Source: Oscillospiraceae bacterium
GTDB taxonomy: Bacteria; Bacillota; Clostridia; Oscillospirales; Ruminococcaceae
NCBI GenBank assembly: GCA_016303235.1
Contig: JAEDMB010000012.1
Location: 1-22,308 of the forward strand
Length of the DNA: 22,308 nt
Reading direction: 5' to 3'
Shown here: one piece after another, positions 6,588 to 15,723 of the stretch
How positions within the stretch are numbered: the first letter of the stretch is position 1
How the letters are laid out: each line of letters starts with the position of its first letter
Translations under genes and position numbers: made by a program
The notes under the pieces: model-generated
What the model saw: only the letters and a program-made list of their open reading frames with translations
What the model was told of the DNA's origin: nothing
The model's database searches: none

Positions 6588-9500
6588 TTAGACCTGTTCT
6601 ATTGATATTGTTTTTTCAAGCTCAATGGAATATATAACAGCTTCCTTGACAGGCTTATTATAAATTTTTTCGACAGCAGATTTATATATTTCAAGCTGTC
6701 CGGAGTATTTTTTCCTCAGATAAAATTCTGAAGTGTTTCTGTTTGATTTATAGTCAACAATAACAATTCCGTCGGGTTCATGAATAATCAGGTCAATGAC
6801 TCCTATAATCATTCCGTCTGAATTCAGAAATTCAGATTTTCCGGAACTTGTATATTTTATTTCATCAGCCTGAATCTGAAAATTGCGTTCACGTTCGATT
6901 GAAACAGCGGATTTTATGCGTTTGCAGAGAGGAGAATTGAAGAATTTTTTAATAAGCTCAACGGGAAGAAGTTCAGCTTCGCTTTCAGTGAAGTAATTTT
7001 TATCAATCATATTCTGAATTTCGTTTTCCGTATCGTCTGCATTTGCTGAAAAATCGCAGAGCTGGAAAAATTTATGTACAGCGTTGCCTCTTTCAGTAGC
7101 AGGCTGATTTTTTTCAATCATAAACTGAGGTACTTTCAGAGTTGCTCCGTCTGTATCGGGTTCATCGGATATTAACTGTGTTACAGTCATTTTTGAAGGA
7201 ATTTCAGAACGTGAAAGGTCATATCTGAAATTCATTATACTGCGTAATTTTTCAAGCGTTTCGGGATTTACTTCGGGAACTTTGTATTTTTCAGTTCCGG
7301 GCGAAACAGCTTTTATATCTGATTCGGAAAAGCAGGATATATTGAAAAGGTCATCACCGGATAAAGCCTTTGCCTCGAAATCAGTTTCAAGAAAGCTTTG
7401 AATTTCCGGGAATTTTTCATGTACAAAAAGCGTCAGCCAAATCCATTCTCCGAGACTTTCGGCAAGAGGAGCAGTATTCTTTACGCTGAAATTTTTCTTC
7501 ATAAGTTCTTCTGAAAGTTCTTTCAGAGTATTTTTGTATTTTTCATTTACCGGCAGGGATATAAAAAGCTTTTGCTTTGCTCTTGTAAGTGCAACGTACA
7601 GGAGGCGGAGTTCCTCGCTGACTTTATTTTTTTCGGAGGAGCGGAAAAGAATATCAAAGGGAACTGTTTTGATTTTCGTCATAGTTTCGGGATAATTCAG
7701 TTTAAAGCCTACTGCATTTTCGGGACTGCATATAACAGTTTTTTTGTTGTCAGAAATGAAATGTATATCAGTTCTCACAAGGAATATAAACGGATATTCA
7801 AGACCTTTTGATTTGTGAATTGTCTTTATTGCAACAAAATTTTCAGATACGGCACTTATTTTTCCCTGAGGAAGGTCATAGTCACCTGACTGAATATTTT
7901 CGATATAGCGGAGGAATCCCGAAAGATTTCCGCCTGTTTCGAGATTTGCATTTTCTTCATATCCTTTTGCGTACTGTATAATCATACGCAGATTGGCTTT
8001 TTTTCTTTCACCGTCAACGAACTGTTGCATAATGGAGAGAAAATCCGTTGAATCATAGATTTCCTCAATAAGTTCCTCAAGGCTGTGTATAACTGAATAT
8101 GTGCGGAAGTTGCGGATAGTATCTCTGAATCTGATACATTTTTCTTTAAGCTCATCAGAAACGCTGTATTGATTTTCACATATGTTCTGAACATTAAGAT
8201 AAACAGATGTATTTTTATCTGAAATTCTTATTTCGGCTATTTCCTGAGATGTGAACATAAACATAGGCGACATCATAACGGCAACTGCGGAAATGTCATT
8301 GAGGGGGTTGTCAATTATTTTCAGAATATCAAGAAGAACTGTAATTTCCCTTGATTTTAAATAGCCGGTCTGTTCCTCGCCTCTTGCATATATTCCACGC
8401 CTTTTAAGCGATTCGATAAAAGCGGAAGAAGTTTTTATCTTTCTTGTAAGAATACAGAAATCCTTTGGCTCGCACGGTCTTTTTTTGCCGTCAGCAATAT
8501 TTACTTCATATCCGTTTTTAATCATAGATGCAATTTTTTCTGCAATACATTCAGATTCGGCAGTAACCTCATCACTTTTCAGTGTATTTTCATTGTCTGT
8601 ATCTTCTGGAATTTCCGTATCTTCTTTTATAATTATAATTTCGGTTTTGCGTTCGGGGTCGGGGGAGGGATATTCACTTTCCGCACCGAAATATAATTTT
8701 TCGTCATCAGTATAATCAGTATCTCCGCACTGCTTTGACATTATATTTGAAAATACATAGTTTACATAGTCTATGACTTCGGGAGAACTTCTGAAATTCT
8801 TATTGAGAACTACTGAAACATTGTTTTCATCTGAATCCTTTGTATAGGGTACTGACGAACGGAGCGTATTTATAAAGTTATCGGGATTTGCAAGTCTGAA
8901 ACGGTATATTGACTGCTTTATATCTCCTACAAGAAAAACATTGTTTCCATATGAATTGCTTTCCGGCACGTAATTTTTTGAAAGGAGTTTAAAAATTCTG
9001 TCCTGCTTGTCATTAGAGTCCTGATATTCGTCAATCATAATAATTTCATATTTTTCAGAAAGTTCCCTTGCAAGCTGTGACTGAATAATATTTCCGTTTT
9101 CGTCGGTATCGGAGAGCATATTTATAACAAGCTTTTCACCGTCATCAAAAGAAATTGCATTTTTCTGACATTTTGCCTCCCATAGTATACGGTAAAAGTC
9201 AAGGAGCATTTCATGAAGTATAGAAAAAACTTCTGCATTGTCCTTTAAATCATCTTTCATACAGGATATATTTTCTGTAAAGGTTTTTATTATATCCTTA
9301 TATTCTGAACGGTTTTTATCATATTCGGGGCATACGGCTTTGATTCCTCTTACAAGCGTTTTGAATGATACTTCGGGAATAAAGCCGTTTTCAAGTGATT
9401 TTTTGCAGACATTGATTATATTAATATCATCTTCGCACTGATTTGTTATGTCAGTCAGAGCCTTTGCATTAAGGCTGAATTTCAATTCAGTCTGTATAAG

Positions 9501-10190
9501 CTTTCTGTTCTGAAAGGCAGTTTCAAGTGCGGAATCAAGTTCAGTTTCTGAATATTCTGCAAGAAGTCTGTAATATATCGAATTTCTGAAATCAGTTTTG
9601 CTGAATTCCTTTTCAGTATTATCAAGCCATGTTTCCCTGTTTGGAATTGATTCAAGAAATTTGTCAAATTCCCTTATAACGTTTTTAATTCCGGAGTCAT
9701 CTTTGAGACAGAATCTGTCATAAAGTATACTGTATTTTTCGGGCTTTGATTTGCTCCAGAGTTCAAGAGTATCATCAACAGCCTGATTTTTCATTACTTC
9801 CTCTTTAGTGCCTTCAAGAACGGTAAAGCCGGAAGTTATATCAAGTTTTTCAGCATTGTTGCGGATAATGTCAAAGCAGAATGAATCTATTGTAGAAATT
9901 TTTGCATTCTGAAAGAGAGTATATTGCTGAAGAAGAAAACGGCTGTCGGAACTTTTTGTTATTTCCTCCTGAAGACGGAGATTTAATCTCTGACGCAGTT
10001 CAGCGGAAGCATTGTTTGTAAAAGTAACGATTATTATTTTATCAGCCGGTATATGATTTTCCTCATTTATAATCTGATTTATAACCCTTTCGACAAGTAC
10101 GGCAGTTTTTCCGCTTCCTGCTGATGCTGATACGATTACAGAACGGCCAGTAGAATTTATAGCGTCCTGTTGCTGAGATGTCCAAGGCAT
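6588..10190 (-). CDS. addA: AddA: ATP-dependent helicase/nuclease subunit A
   Basis: AddA is the UvrD-like 3'-5' helicase and nuclease subunit of AddAB, the Gram-positive counterpart of RecBCD. The complex resects double-strand breaks for RecA-dependent repair. The protein has 1200 residues, close to the Bacillus subtilis length. The superfamily 1 motifs appear in order: Walker A 'ASAGSGKT' at 22-29, 'DEYQD' at 387-391, 'VGDIKQSIYRFR' at 421-432, 'TIHKSKGLEYP' at 790-800 and 'ALTRAKQ' at 867-873. The C-terminal PD-(D/E)xK nuclease has H1039, D1133 and 'DYKSN' with D1146 and K1148, so it should be catalytically active. ATG at 10190 has AAGGAGT upstream, placed inside the end of addB. Only six bases separate the two genes, which fits translational coupling. 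Confidence 0.97.
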   Translation of the reverse strand: MPWTSQQQDAINSTGRSVIVSASAGSGKTAVLVERVINQIINEENHIPADKIIIVTFTNNASAELRQRLNLRLQEEITKSSDSRFLLQQYTLFQNAKISTIDSFCFDIIRNNAEKLDITSGFTVLEGTKEEVMKNQAVDDTLELWSKSKPEKYSILYDRFCLKDDSGIKNVIREFDKFLESIPNRETWLDNTEKEFSKTDFRNSIYYRLLAEYSETELDSALETAFQNRKLIQTELKFSLNAKALTDITNQCEDDINIINVCKKSLENGFIPEVSFKTLVRGIKAVCPEYDKNRSEYKDIIKTFTENISCMKDDLKDNAEVFSILHEMLLDFYRILWEAKCQKNAISFDDGEKLVINMLSDTDENGNIIQSQLARELSEKYEIIMIDEYQDSNDKQDRIFKLLSKNYVPESNSYGNNVFLVGDIKQSIYRFRLANPDNFINTLRSSVPYTKDSDENNVSVVLNKNFRSSPEVIDYVNYVFSNIMSKQCGDTDYTDDEKLYFGAESEYPSPDPERKTEIIIIKEDTEIPEDTDNENTLKSDEVTAESECIAEKIASMIKNGYEVNIADGKKRPCEPKDFCILTRKIKTSSAFIESLKRRGIYARGEEQTGYLKSREITVLLDILKIIDNPLNDISAVAVMMSPMFMFTSQEIAEIRISDKNTSVYLNVQNICENQYSVSDELKEKCIRFRDTIRNFRTYSVIHSLEELIEEIYDSTDFLSIMQQFVDGERKKANLRMIIQYAKGYEENANLETGGNLSGFLRYIENIQSGDYDLPQGKISAVSENFVAIKTIHKSKGLEYPFIFLVRTDIHFISDNKKTVICSPENAVGFKLNYPETMTKIKTVPFDILFRSSEKNKVSEELRLLYVALTRAKQKLFISLPVNEKYKNTLKELSEELMKKNFSVKNTAPLAESLGEWIWLTLFVHEKFPEIQSFLETDFEAKALSGDDLFNISCFSESDIKAVSPGTEKYKVPEVNPETLEKLRSIMNFRYDLSRSEIPSKMTVTQLISDEPDTDGATLKVPQFMIEKNQPATERGNAVHKFFQLCDFSANADDTENEIQNMIDKNYFTESEAELLPVELIKKFFNSPLCKRIKSAVSIERERNFQIQADEIKYTSSGKSEFLNSDGMIIGVIDLIIHEPDGIVIVDYKSNRNTSEFYLRKKYSGQLEIYKSAVEKIYNKPVKEAVIYSIELEKTISIEQV

Positions 10191-10196
10191 TTTTAA

Positions 10197-13100
10197 TTAC
10201 TCCTTTTTGTTTTTATCATTCTGTATTCCGAAAATTTCTTCAATTTTATCTGAAGTAAGGGTATTTTCACCGTCATGACTTCTGAATACGGGATTATTAC
10301 CGCACACATCGGAAAATTCGCAGTATTTGCATGCATTTAAATTTCTTCTTTCATTTATAAGAGGGTCAACAGCTATATCGCCATTATAAAGGGAATCCCT
10401 CATTTCTTTCAGCTTGTCTTTTGAAAATTCAAGTAGCTTGTCAATCTGTTCTTCACTGAATGGAATCACAGGCGGAGAAGAATCCTTTCTGTAAGGAGAG
10501 GTGTGAACGTATATTTTTTTATCGCTTTTATCCATAGCGTCAATAATTTCGGAATCATTTCTTGCAATTCCGTTGAATTTAAGCTTTGAGCTTATATTCA
10601 ACGGTTTTGCTTTGGTTCGCAGAGTTGCACTGGGATAATCTACTGTAAGCATAGCATAAAGCATTCCGGCAGGAATATAGTCTTTGAATTTTCCGTTCTG
10701 AGTTACAGCAAGCATATATAAAAGCATCTGCATATTTATTCCGTTATCAATAAAAAGTTTTTCAATAGTTTTTTCGGAAGATTTGTAATCAATTATACGG
10801 ATATATTTATTTCCGTTTTCAGCCTCGTATGTGTCTATTCTGTCAACAGTTCCGGTGAAGATAATTTTTCCCTTGCTGTCTTTCAGAACAAGCGGAGCAA
10901 GGCTCTTGTCGTCTATGAGGTTCGCCTCAAGTGCAGACGGCATAAAATCAGTATTTTTAAGTTCTTCCTGAAAGTGAAGTGCAACAATGAAAATCTGTTC
11001 AATGATTTTATCGAATATAAACAATGCTCTTGAATCTTCCTTGAAATTATTTCTGAAAGTCTGTTGCTTGTATTTCTGACATTCATCAGTTATGATTTTT
11101 CTGATTTGCTCCTCTGACATATTAATGAACAGGGGATTTTTTTCCGAAAGCAATGCACAAAAACAGTTATGGCGGAGGATACCCCAGTTCATAACATTCA
11201 TTTCTATTTTCTGACGTTCTTTAATATTAAGACAGTATTTGCAGAAATATCTGAAATGACAGTTATTATAAGTTTCAAGCTTTGTCTGTGAGAGGTAGAA
11301 ATTATTGAAATCGGCAAGCTTTAAGAGAATATTTTTATCCGAAAGCTGATAATTAAGACCCTGCGGACTGATATTGTATACATAGTCTATTTTTTTGCTG
11401 TATTCGGGATTTTCCTCGAGAACTGTCTGAACAGCCTTTATTTCGGAACTTGAATTTTTCTTATTCTGCATAAGGTGATAATATGCTGATTTCGGAGTAA
11501 CTGCATAGAAATCTTCCTTTATTTCAGATTCGTGCTTTACAAGATTACGGCTTGACGGAAACATTTTTTCAATGCTTTCAATCACTTGTGAACGGTAAAT
11601 GCTTTCTCCATTAAGATTTGTAAGAGAGTAGGAAATATAAAGTTTATCTGATGCGAAAGAAAGTGCCTTGTATGCCGTAAGCCTTGCAGTTGAAATAAAG
11701 TTTACTGCCGATTTGTTTTTATTGAATCCCGCAGAGGAAAGCTTTTCACGTTCATCATTTGAAAAAAGTCTGTCGCTTGATGGAAGTAGAGGAAATAATC
11801 CTTCATTTGCTCCCAGAATGAAAACAATTTTCGGAGAGCTTAATCTTGCAGTTGCAACAGGAGCAACTATTACTCCGTCAAGAGTTTTTGGCGGTACTGA
11901 ATATCTTGCCTGACTTAAAAGCTGTTTGAAAAGCGTACAGAATTGTTTTAACGGGATTACTCTGCCGTAAAGCGTTGAATTTAAATCATCAAGAATATCA
12001 GTAAGAAATTCCCATATTTTACGCTGTTCATTGGCGAGATATGTTTCATTTCTGCTGTTGTAAATATCTATTATTTCCTTGATTTTCTGGTCAGCCTTTG
12101 TTTCGGTGATGAATTTATAGATATTCAGGCATATAACGTCAGCAGTAACGTCATCGGAAACGGAATTTTTAAGCTTTTCGAGGGGTTCAATTACCTGTTT
12201 TCTTATTTTTTCACATTCAAGAAATTCATCGGTTTCCGGATTTCCGTCATCGGGAATAAAAGGCTTAAGCCATTTTTTACCCTTTATATTCCATTTGTAG
12301 CAGAAATTTTCAAGCTTTGATATTTCAATAAGTTCAGTGCCGGCAAGTCCTGTTTTAAGATATTTCAGAATACTTTCAGTATTATATGTATCCGATGATA
12401 TAATATCAAGCAGTGATGATATATATATCATAGTAACAGTATGCATAACATTTTTTTCAAGACTTATAAAGCATGGAATTTCATATCTTCGGCAGGCGTT
12501 TTCTATTATGGGAGCATAATTTTTTATATCATTTGATATAACCGCAATGTCATTGTATTTTATATCCGGATTTTCATATACAATATGCTTTATTTCCGCA
12601 CATATATATTCTGTTTCGCTGTAAAAGTCTCTTGCCTCGAATATGCTTATATTTCCGGATTCGGAATTATATTTGTCCGTACTGTTGCGGAATATATTTT
12701 TATTCAGAAAAAGCAAATCCTTGTTTTCGGAAAATCTCTTTCCGGAATCATAAACAGTTTTATCATATTTCGTACATAGATTTACAATATTTCTGTAAGT
12801 CCTGTTTACTGTATCAAAAAGAGTATATTCGGGAGCATTTGTATTTTCAGTATTAAGCCCGATATATACATCTTTTGCATCGGCAATAATTGCCTTAATC
12901 ATCTGATACTGGTCGCCGGTAAAGTCATCAAATTCATCAATAAATACAGTTTTACCAGAAAAATATCTTTGTACGGTGGCAGTGTGTGCGGATTCCGTAA
13001 TATCATTCAGACTGTCTTTGAATCCATATTCCGTCATAAGTCTTTCATATTCCCTGTATATTGCGGAAATATCTTCCATTTTTTCATGAAGTCTTCCGGT

Positions 13101-13547
13101 GAATTTTTCCTTGGTTATATCAAGCATTTCGGCAGTCATACCGGCTTGTTTTATTTCCGTTATGAAATCGGATACGGTTTCAGCAAAGCCGTTTTTCCTG
13201 TACTGTTTTTTATAAAATCCTGCATTTTCGGGCATACCTGCATAGACTGTATTCATAGCAAGATTTATCATTATAGTTTTTTTGTTTTCGCCGGCGTATT
13301 CGCTTTTTATTCTTGAATCACCATATTTTTTTATAATATCCTGCGAGAGCGTTTTAAATGAAAATTTATCTATACTGTTGAATTTTGAAGCTCCGAGTGA
13401 TTTATAAAGAATTTTTTCTGATTCATATGAATACTGTTCCGGAACTATAACGCATATTTTATTATTGCCGTCAGCAAGCTCCTTGATTTTCTGTATAAGT
13501 GCATAGGATTTTCCTCCGCCCGCACCGCCTGTAAAGAAATGAATCAT
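10197..13547 (-). CDS. addB: AddB: ATP-dependent helicase/nuclease subunit B
   Basis: AddB partners AddA. It carries an inactivated helicase fold thought to read Chi-like sites, plus a second nuclease domain stabilised by an iron-sulfur cluster. At 1116 residues it is near the family length. The N-terminal Walker A is 'GGAGGGKS' at 7-14. The nuclease motif 'VDRI...IIDYKSS' is in the C-terminal part. The four cluster cysteines are visible: C763 in 'YNNCHFRYF', then C1073, C1076 and C1082 in 'CKYCEFSDVC'. I chose ATG at 13547 because AAGGAGA lies just upstream and the family begins directly with this P-loop. The frame stays open to 13700, but that extension runs through the spacer hairpin and into the lysozyme gene. 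Confidence 0.96.
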   Translation of the reverse strand: MIHFFTGGAGGGKSYALIQKIKELADGNNKICVIVPEQYSYESEKILYKSLGASKFNSIDKFSFKTLSQDIIKKYGDSRIKSEYAGENKKTIMINLAMNTVYAGMPENAGFYKKQYRKNGFAETVSDFITEIKQAGMTAEMLDITKEKFTGRLHEKMEDISAIYREYERLMTEYGFKDSLNDITESAHTATVQRYFSGKTVFIDEFDDFTGDQYQMIKAIIADAKDVYIGLNTENTNAPEYTLFDTVNRTYRNIVNLCTKYDKTVYDSGKRFSENKDLLFLNKNIFRNSTDKYNSESGNISIFEARDFYSETEYICAEIKHIVYENPDIKYNDIAVISNDIKNYAPIIENACRRYEIPCFISLEKNVMHTVTMIYISSLLDIISSDTYNTESILKYLKTGLAGTELIEISKLENFCYKWNIKGKKWLKPFIPDDGNPETDEFLECEKIRKQVIEPLEKLKNSVSDDVTADVICLNIYKFITETKADQKIKEIIDIYNSRNETYLANEQRKIWEFLTDILDDLNSTLYGRVIPLKQFCTLFKQLLSQARYSVPPKTLDGVIVAPVATARLSSPKIVFILGANEGLFPLLPSSDRLFSNDEREKLSSAGFNKNKSAVNFISTARLTAYKALSFASDKLYISYSLTNLNGESIYRSQVIESIEKMFPSSRNLVKHESEIKEDFYAVTPKSAYYHLMQNKKNSSSEIKAVQTVLEENPEYSKKIDYVYNISPQGLNYQLSDKNILLKLADFNNFYLSQTKLETYNNCHFRYFCKYCLNIKERQKIEMNVMNWGILRHNCFCALLSEKNPLFINMSEEQIRKIITDECQKYKQQTFRNNFKEDSRALFIFDKIIEQIFIVALHFQEELKNTDFMPSALEANLIDDKSLAPLVLKDSKGKIIFTGTVDRIDTYEAENGNKYIRIIDYKSSEKTIEKLFIDNGINMQMLLYMLAVTQNGKFKDYIPAGMLYAMLTVDYPSATLRTKAKPLNISSKLKFNGIARNDSEIIDAMDKSDKKIYVHTSPYRKDSSPPVIPFSEEQIDKLLEFSKDKLKEMRDSLYNGDIAVDPLINERRNLNACKYCEFSDVCGNNPVFRSHDGENTLTSDKIEEIFGIQNDKNKKE

Positions 13548-13583
13548 TTTATATTTTTCTCCTTGTTTATCAATCTTATATAA

Positions 13584-13620
13584 TTCGGGGCATACCGGAA
13601 AAAATCTGATATGCCCCGAA
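13584..13620 (-). terminator. Strong stem-loop between the GH25 gene and addB
   Basis: TTCGGGGCATA at 13584-13594 pairs without mismatch with TATGCCCCGAA at 13610-13620, an 11-bp stem with a 15-base loop. On the minus strand it starts ten bases after the lysozyme stop codon and is preceded by a T-run. It is followed only by AATTATATAAG rather than a clean T-tract. It may be a leaky terminator, a processing or 3'-stabilising hairpin, or both, setting how much addBA is read from the GH25 promoter. Confidence 0.6.
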
Positions 13621-13629
13621 AAAATTTTT

Positions 13630-14493
13630 TTAGAATCCGTTAAGGTGGTATTTTTCCATAAGGTAAGGATAATTTTTATATGAATAGTCAAGGTCAACAC
13701 TGCCTTCTATTCCGGAAACTGTACCACTGCTTGTATACTGCCACATACCATAATTTCCGTTATATGACGGAGCTGAAACATTGTAGTGTGCAACCCATAC
13801 GTCATATTTTTCAAGCGTTGACTGATAAACGCTTGAGTTCAGAAAACTTGCATAGCTGTAAAGTGAAACATAATATCCTTTTTCTTCAAGAGTTGAACAG
13901 AAGGATTCTATAATTGCGGAAATTGTAGCCGTGCTTAAATGTTTCTGTGATTCGTCTTCAATGTCGAAAACTATCGGATATTCAAACTGATAGTCTTTAA
14001 TAATCTGATAGCATGTTTCTGCCTCAAGCACAGCCTGTTCGGGAGTAGTTGCATAGCTGTACCAGTAAGCTCCGCAGTCTATTCCGGCATCTTTGGCTTT
14101 CTGCATATTTTCGTGGAATTTTGCGTCAACCTGATATAATTCCCTGCCGTAGCCTGCTCTTATTATTGCAAAGTCAACACCGGAATTTTTTACTGTTTTC
14201 CAGTCAATATCATGCTGAAATGTTGAAACGTCAATGCCGTTTCTGAAAACAAATTCATTTGTATCCGGCTTTGAAGCCTCGATATATTTCTGATGAGCAT
14301 CATAAACTGAAAATACATCGATTGGGTCATTTGATGTTGTAACTGTTTCGGTTGTGTTTTCTGCAACAACGGCTGTCGTTGTATTTATGTAATCAGCGGA
14401 ATTTTCTGCATATGAAATATTGCTTCTGCCCATTAATCCCGATACTATAACGGTCATACATGATATAAGCGATATAATTTTTTTTGTATTCAT
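13630..14493 (-). CDS. Secreted GH25 family lysozyme (N-acetylmuramidase)
   Basis: Glycoside hydrolase family 25 enzymes cut the MurNAc-GlcNAc bond of peptidoglycan. The 287-residue protein begins with a Sec signal peptide: KK, then a hydrophobic core, with a likely cut after 'SYA' near residue 28. A Thr/Ser-rich linker (about 30-80) and one catalytic domain (about 84-280) follow. The domain opens with 'GIDVS' (D88), has the catalytic D-x-E pair in 'VFDIED' (D177, E179) and ends with 'MWQYTSSG' and 'VDLDYSY'. No wall-binding repeat or sortase motif is seen, so it should be released or loosely held at the wall. AAGGAGG is nine bases before the ATG. It has its own promoter and lies 82 bases upstream of addB on the same strand. 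A remodelling enzyme is more likely than a phage endolysin, since no phage genes are near. Confidence 0.93.
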   Translation of the reverse strand: MNTKKIISLISCMTVIVSGLMGRSNISYAENSADYINTTTAVVAENTTETVTTSNDPIDVFSVYDAHQKYIEASKPDTNEFVFRNGIDVSTFQHDIDWKTVKNSGVDFAIIRAGYGRELYQVDAKFHENMQKAKDAGIDCGAYWYSYATTPEQAVLEAETCYQIIKDYQFEYPIVFDIEDESQKHLSTATISAIIESFCSTLEEKGYYVSLYSYASFLNSSVYQSTLEKYDVWVAHYNVSAPSYNGNYGMWQYTSSGTVSGIEGSVDLDYSYKNYPYLMEKYHLNGF

Positions 14494-14542
14494 TGGAATC
14501 AGCCTCCTTAAATAATAAGAATTTTTAAAATTAAAATATAAA

Positions 14543-14559
14543 GTTTATTTTCAATAAAC
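14543..14559. repeat. Perfect inverted repeat in the GH25 leader
   Basis: GTTTATT-TTC-AATAAAC is a 7-3-7 perfect palindrome. It lies just downstream of the predicted transcription start of the GH25 gene (around 14562-14564). It could be a repressor operator or a small 5' hairpin. Being so A+T-rich, it could also be chance. Confidence 0.45.
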
Positions 14560-14569
14560 CCTAATTTTA

Positions 14570-14599
14570 ATTATATCCTCTGTTAAAATCAAAAGTCAA
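14570..14599 (-). promoter_or_regulatory. Sigma-A type promoter of the GH25 gene
   Basis: On the minus strand, TTGACT (14594-14599) and a perfect TATAAT (14570-14575) are separated by 18 bases. The predicted start, about 14563, gives a leader of roughly 70 bases before the lysozyme ATG. It may also feed addB and addA by readthrough. Confidence 0.8.
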
Positions 14600-14678
14600 G
14601 GAGTTTGTATTCTTTTCGTGATATTATACAACATATTGCAAATATATCTGTGCATATTGCCGGAGTTAAAGTTTTGGT

Positions 14679-14706
14679 TTGACTATTATTTTATATGTGG
14701 TATAAT
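14679..14706 (+). promoter_or_regulatory. Extended -10 promoter of the pseudouridine synthase gene
   Basis: TTGACT at 14679-14684 and a perfect TATAAT at 14701-14706 are 16 bases apart. A TG pair at 14698-14699 forms an extended -10. The transcript should start near 14713, which leaves a leader of about 25 bases and fixes the start codon choice of the gene downstream. Confidence 0.85.
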
Positions 14707-14737
14707 AATAAATATAAATATTATGGGAGCTGATTTT

Positions 14738-15685
14738 TTGAAAGAATTTATTATAGAATCCAACGACAGCGGTCAGAGAATAGATAAATTTATTTCCAAG
14801 GCTCTGCCGGAACTTCCTAAAAGTATGATGTTCAAGCTTTTCAGAAAAAAGGATATAAAGCTTAACGGAAAGCCATGTGATATATCAGTAATGCTTAAAG
14901 AGGGCGACAATGTAAAAATCTATGTAAAAGATGAATTTTTAAAGCGTGATGTTGATTTGTCGTTTCTTGAAGCCGATTACAGTATAGATATAATCTATGA
15001 AGATGACAATATAATCATAGCTGATAAGCCTACGGGAATTTCAGTACATTCAGATGACACAAACAATCATGACAACATGATAAACAGAATACTTTGCTAT
15101 CTCTATAAGAAAAATATCTATTCCCCATATAAGGAAAATACATTTTCGCCGGCACTCTGTAACCGTCTTGATAAAAATACATGCGGAATTGTCATATGTG
15201 CAAAGAATTTTAAATCGCTTAAAGAACTCAACAGAGCTATAAGGGAAAATCAGGTTACAAAAAAATATCACTGCATAACCGTAAAGCCTTTGCCGTCTCC
15301 TATGGGGACTCTTGTTGCATATCATAAAAAAATGCCTAACGGAAATATAGTGAAAATAAGTGACGAAATCATTGAGGGATACAAGAAAATAGTTACGAAA
15401 TATCGTGTAATAAAGCAGTATCCTGAACTTACTCTTGCAGAAATAGAACTTGTAACCGGCAGGACTCATCAGATAAGAGCTCATCTTGCACATATCGGCT
15501 CTCCTATTTTAGGTGACGGAAAATATGGAATACCAGAAATAAATAAAAAATACAAGTGCTTTATACAGACTCTCTGTGCATATTCTGTTGAATTTAATTT
15601 TGATGAAAATTCATTTTTATCATATCTCAACGGAAAAGTATTCAGATGTGCATTGCCTTATTTTGAACACAAATATCTTAAATAG
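14738..15685 (+). CDS. RluA-family pseudouridine synthase
   Basis: This enzyme family isomerises uridine to pseudouridine in rRNA or tRNA. The 315-residue protein has an N-terminal S4 RNA-binding domain (about 11-62) and an RluA catalytic domain. The catalytic aspartate is D145 in 'CNRLDKNTCG', where the textbook motif is HRLDxxTSG. N in place of H and TCG in place of TSG occur in clostridial relatives as I remember them. 'GRTHQIRAHLAHIGSPILGDGKYG' is split here into two family blocks, GRTHQIRAH and GSPILGDGKYG. I chose TTG at 14738 because GGGAG lies eight bases before it. An upstream in-frame ATG at 14723 would leave only about ten bases of leader and has no ribosome binding site. The exact target uridine cannot be told. 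A terminator follows directly. Confidence 0.92.
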   Translation: MKEFIIESNDSGQRIDKFISKALPELPKSMMFKLFRKKDIKLNGKPCDISVMLKEGDNVKIYVKDEFLKRDVDLSFLEADYSIDIIYEDDNIIIADKPTGISVHSDDTNNHDNMINRILCYLYKKNIYSPYKENTFSPALCNRLDKNTCGIVICAKNFKSLKELNRAIRENQVTKKYHCITVKPLPSPMGTLVAYHKKMPNGNIVKISDEIIEGYKKIVTKYRVIKQYPELTLAEIELVTGRTHQIRAHLAHIGSPILGDGKYGIPEINKKYKCFIQTLCAYSVEFNFDENSFLSYLNGKVFRCALPYFEHKYLK

Positions 15686-15690
15686 TTTAA

Positions 15691-15723
15691 AATATCCGGC
15701 ATTTATCTGCCGGATATTTTTTT
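15691..15723 (+). terminator. Terminator between converging rluA-like and DUF4364 genes
   Basis: AATATCCGGCA at 15691-15701 pairs with TGCCGGATATT at 15708-15718 around a six-base loop and continues into a T-run to 15723. The T-run touches the DUF4364 stop codon. On the minus strand the stem is followed by TTTT, so it can serve both convergent transcripts. Confidence 0.92.

Noticed and set aside
13548..13700. An extended AddB N-terminus starting at 13700
   Set aside because: The extra 51 codons cross the spacer hairpin and the end of the lysozyme gene. They do not resemble AddB, while ATG at 13547 has AAGGAGA and starts right at the P-loop.
13630..14493. The GH25 lysozyme as a phage endolysin marking a prophage
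   Set aside because: It has a Sec signal peptide and its own promoter, with no holin or structural phage genes nearby. The flanks are housekeeping genes.
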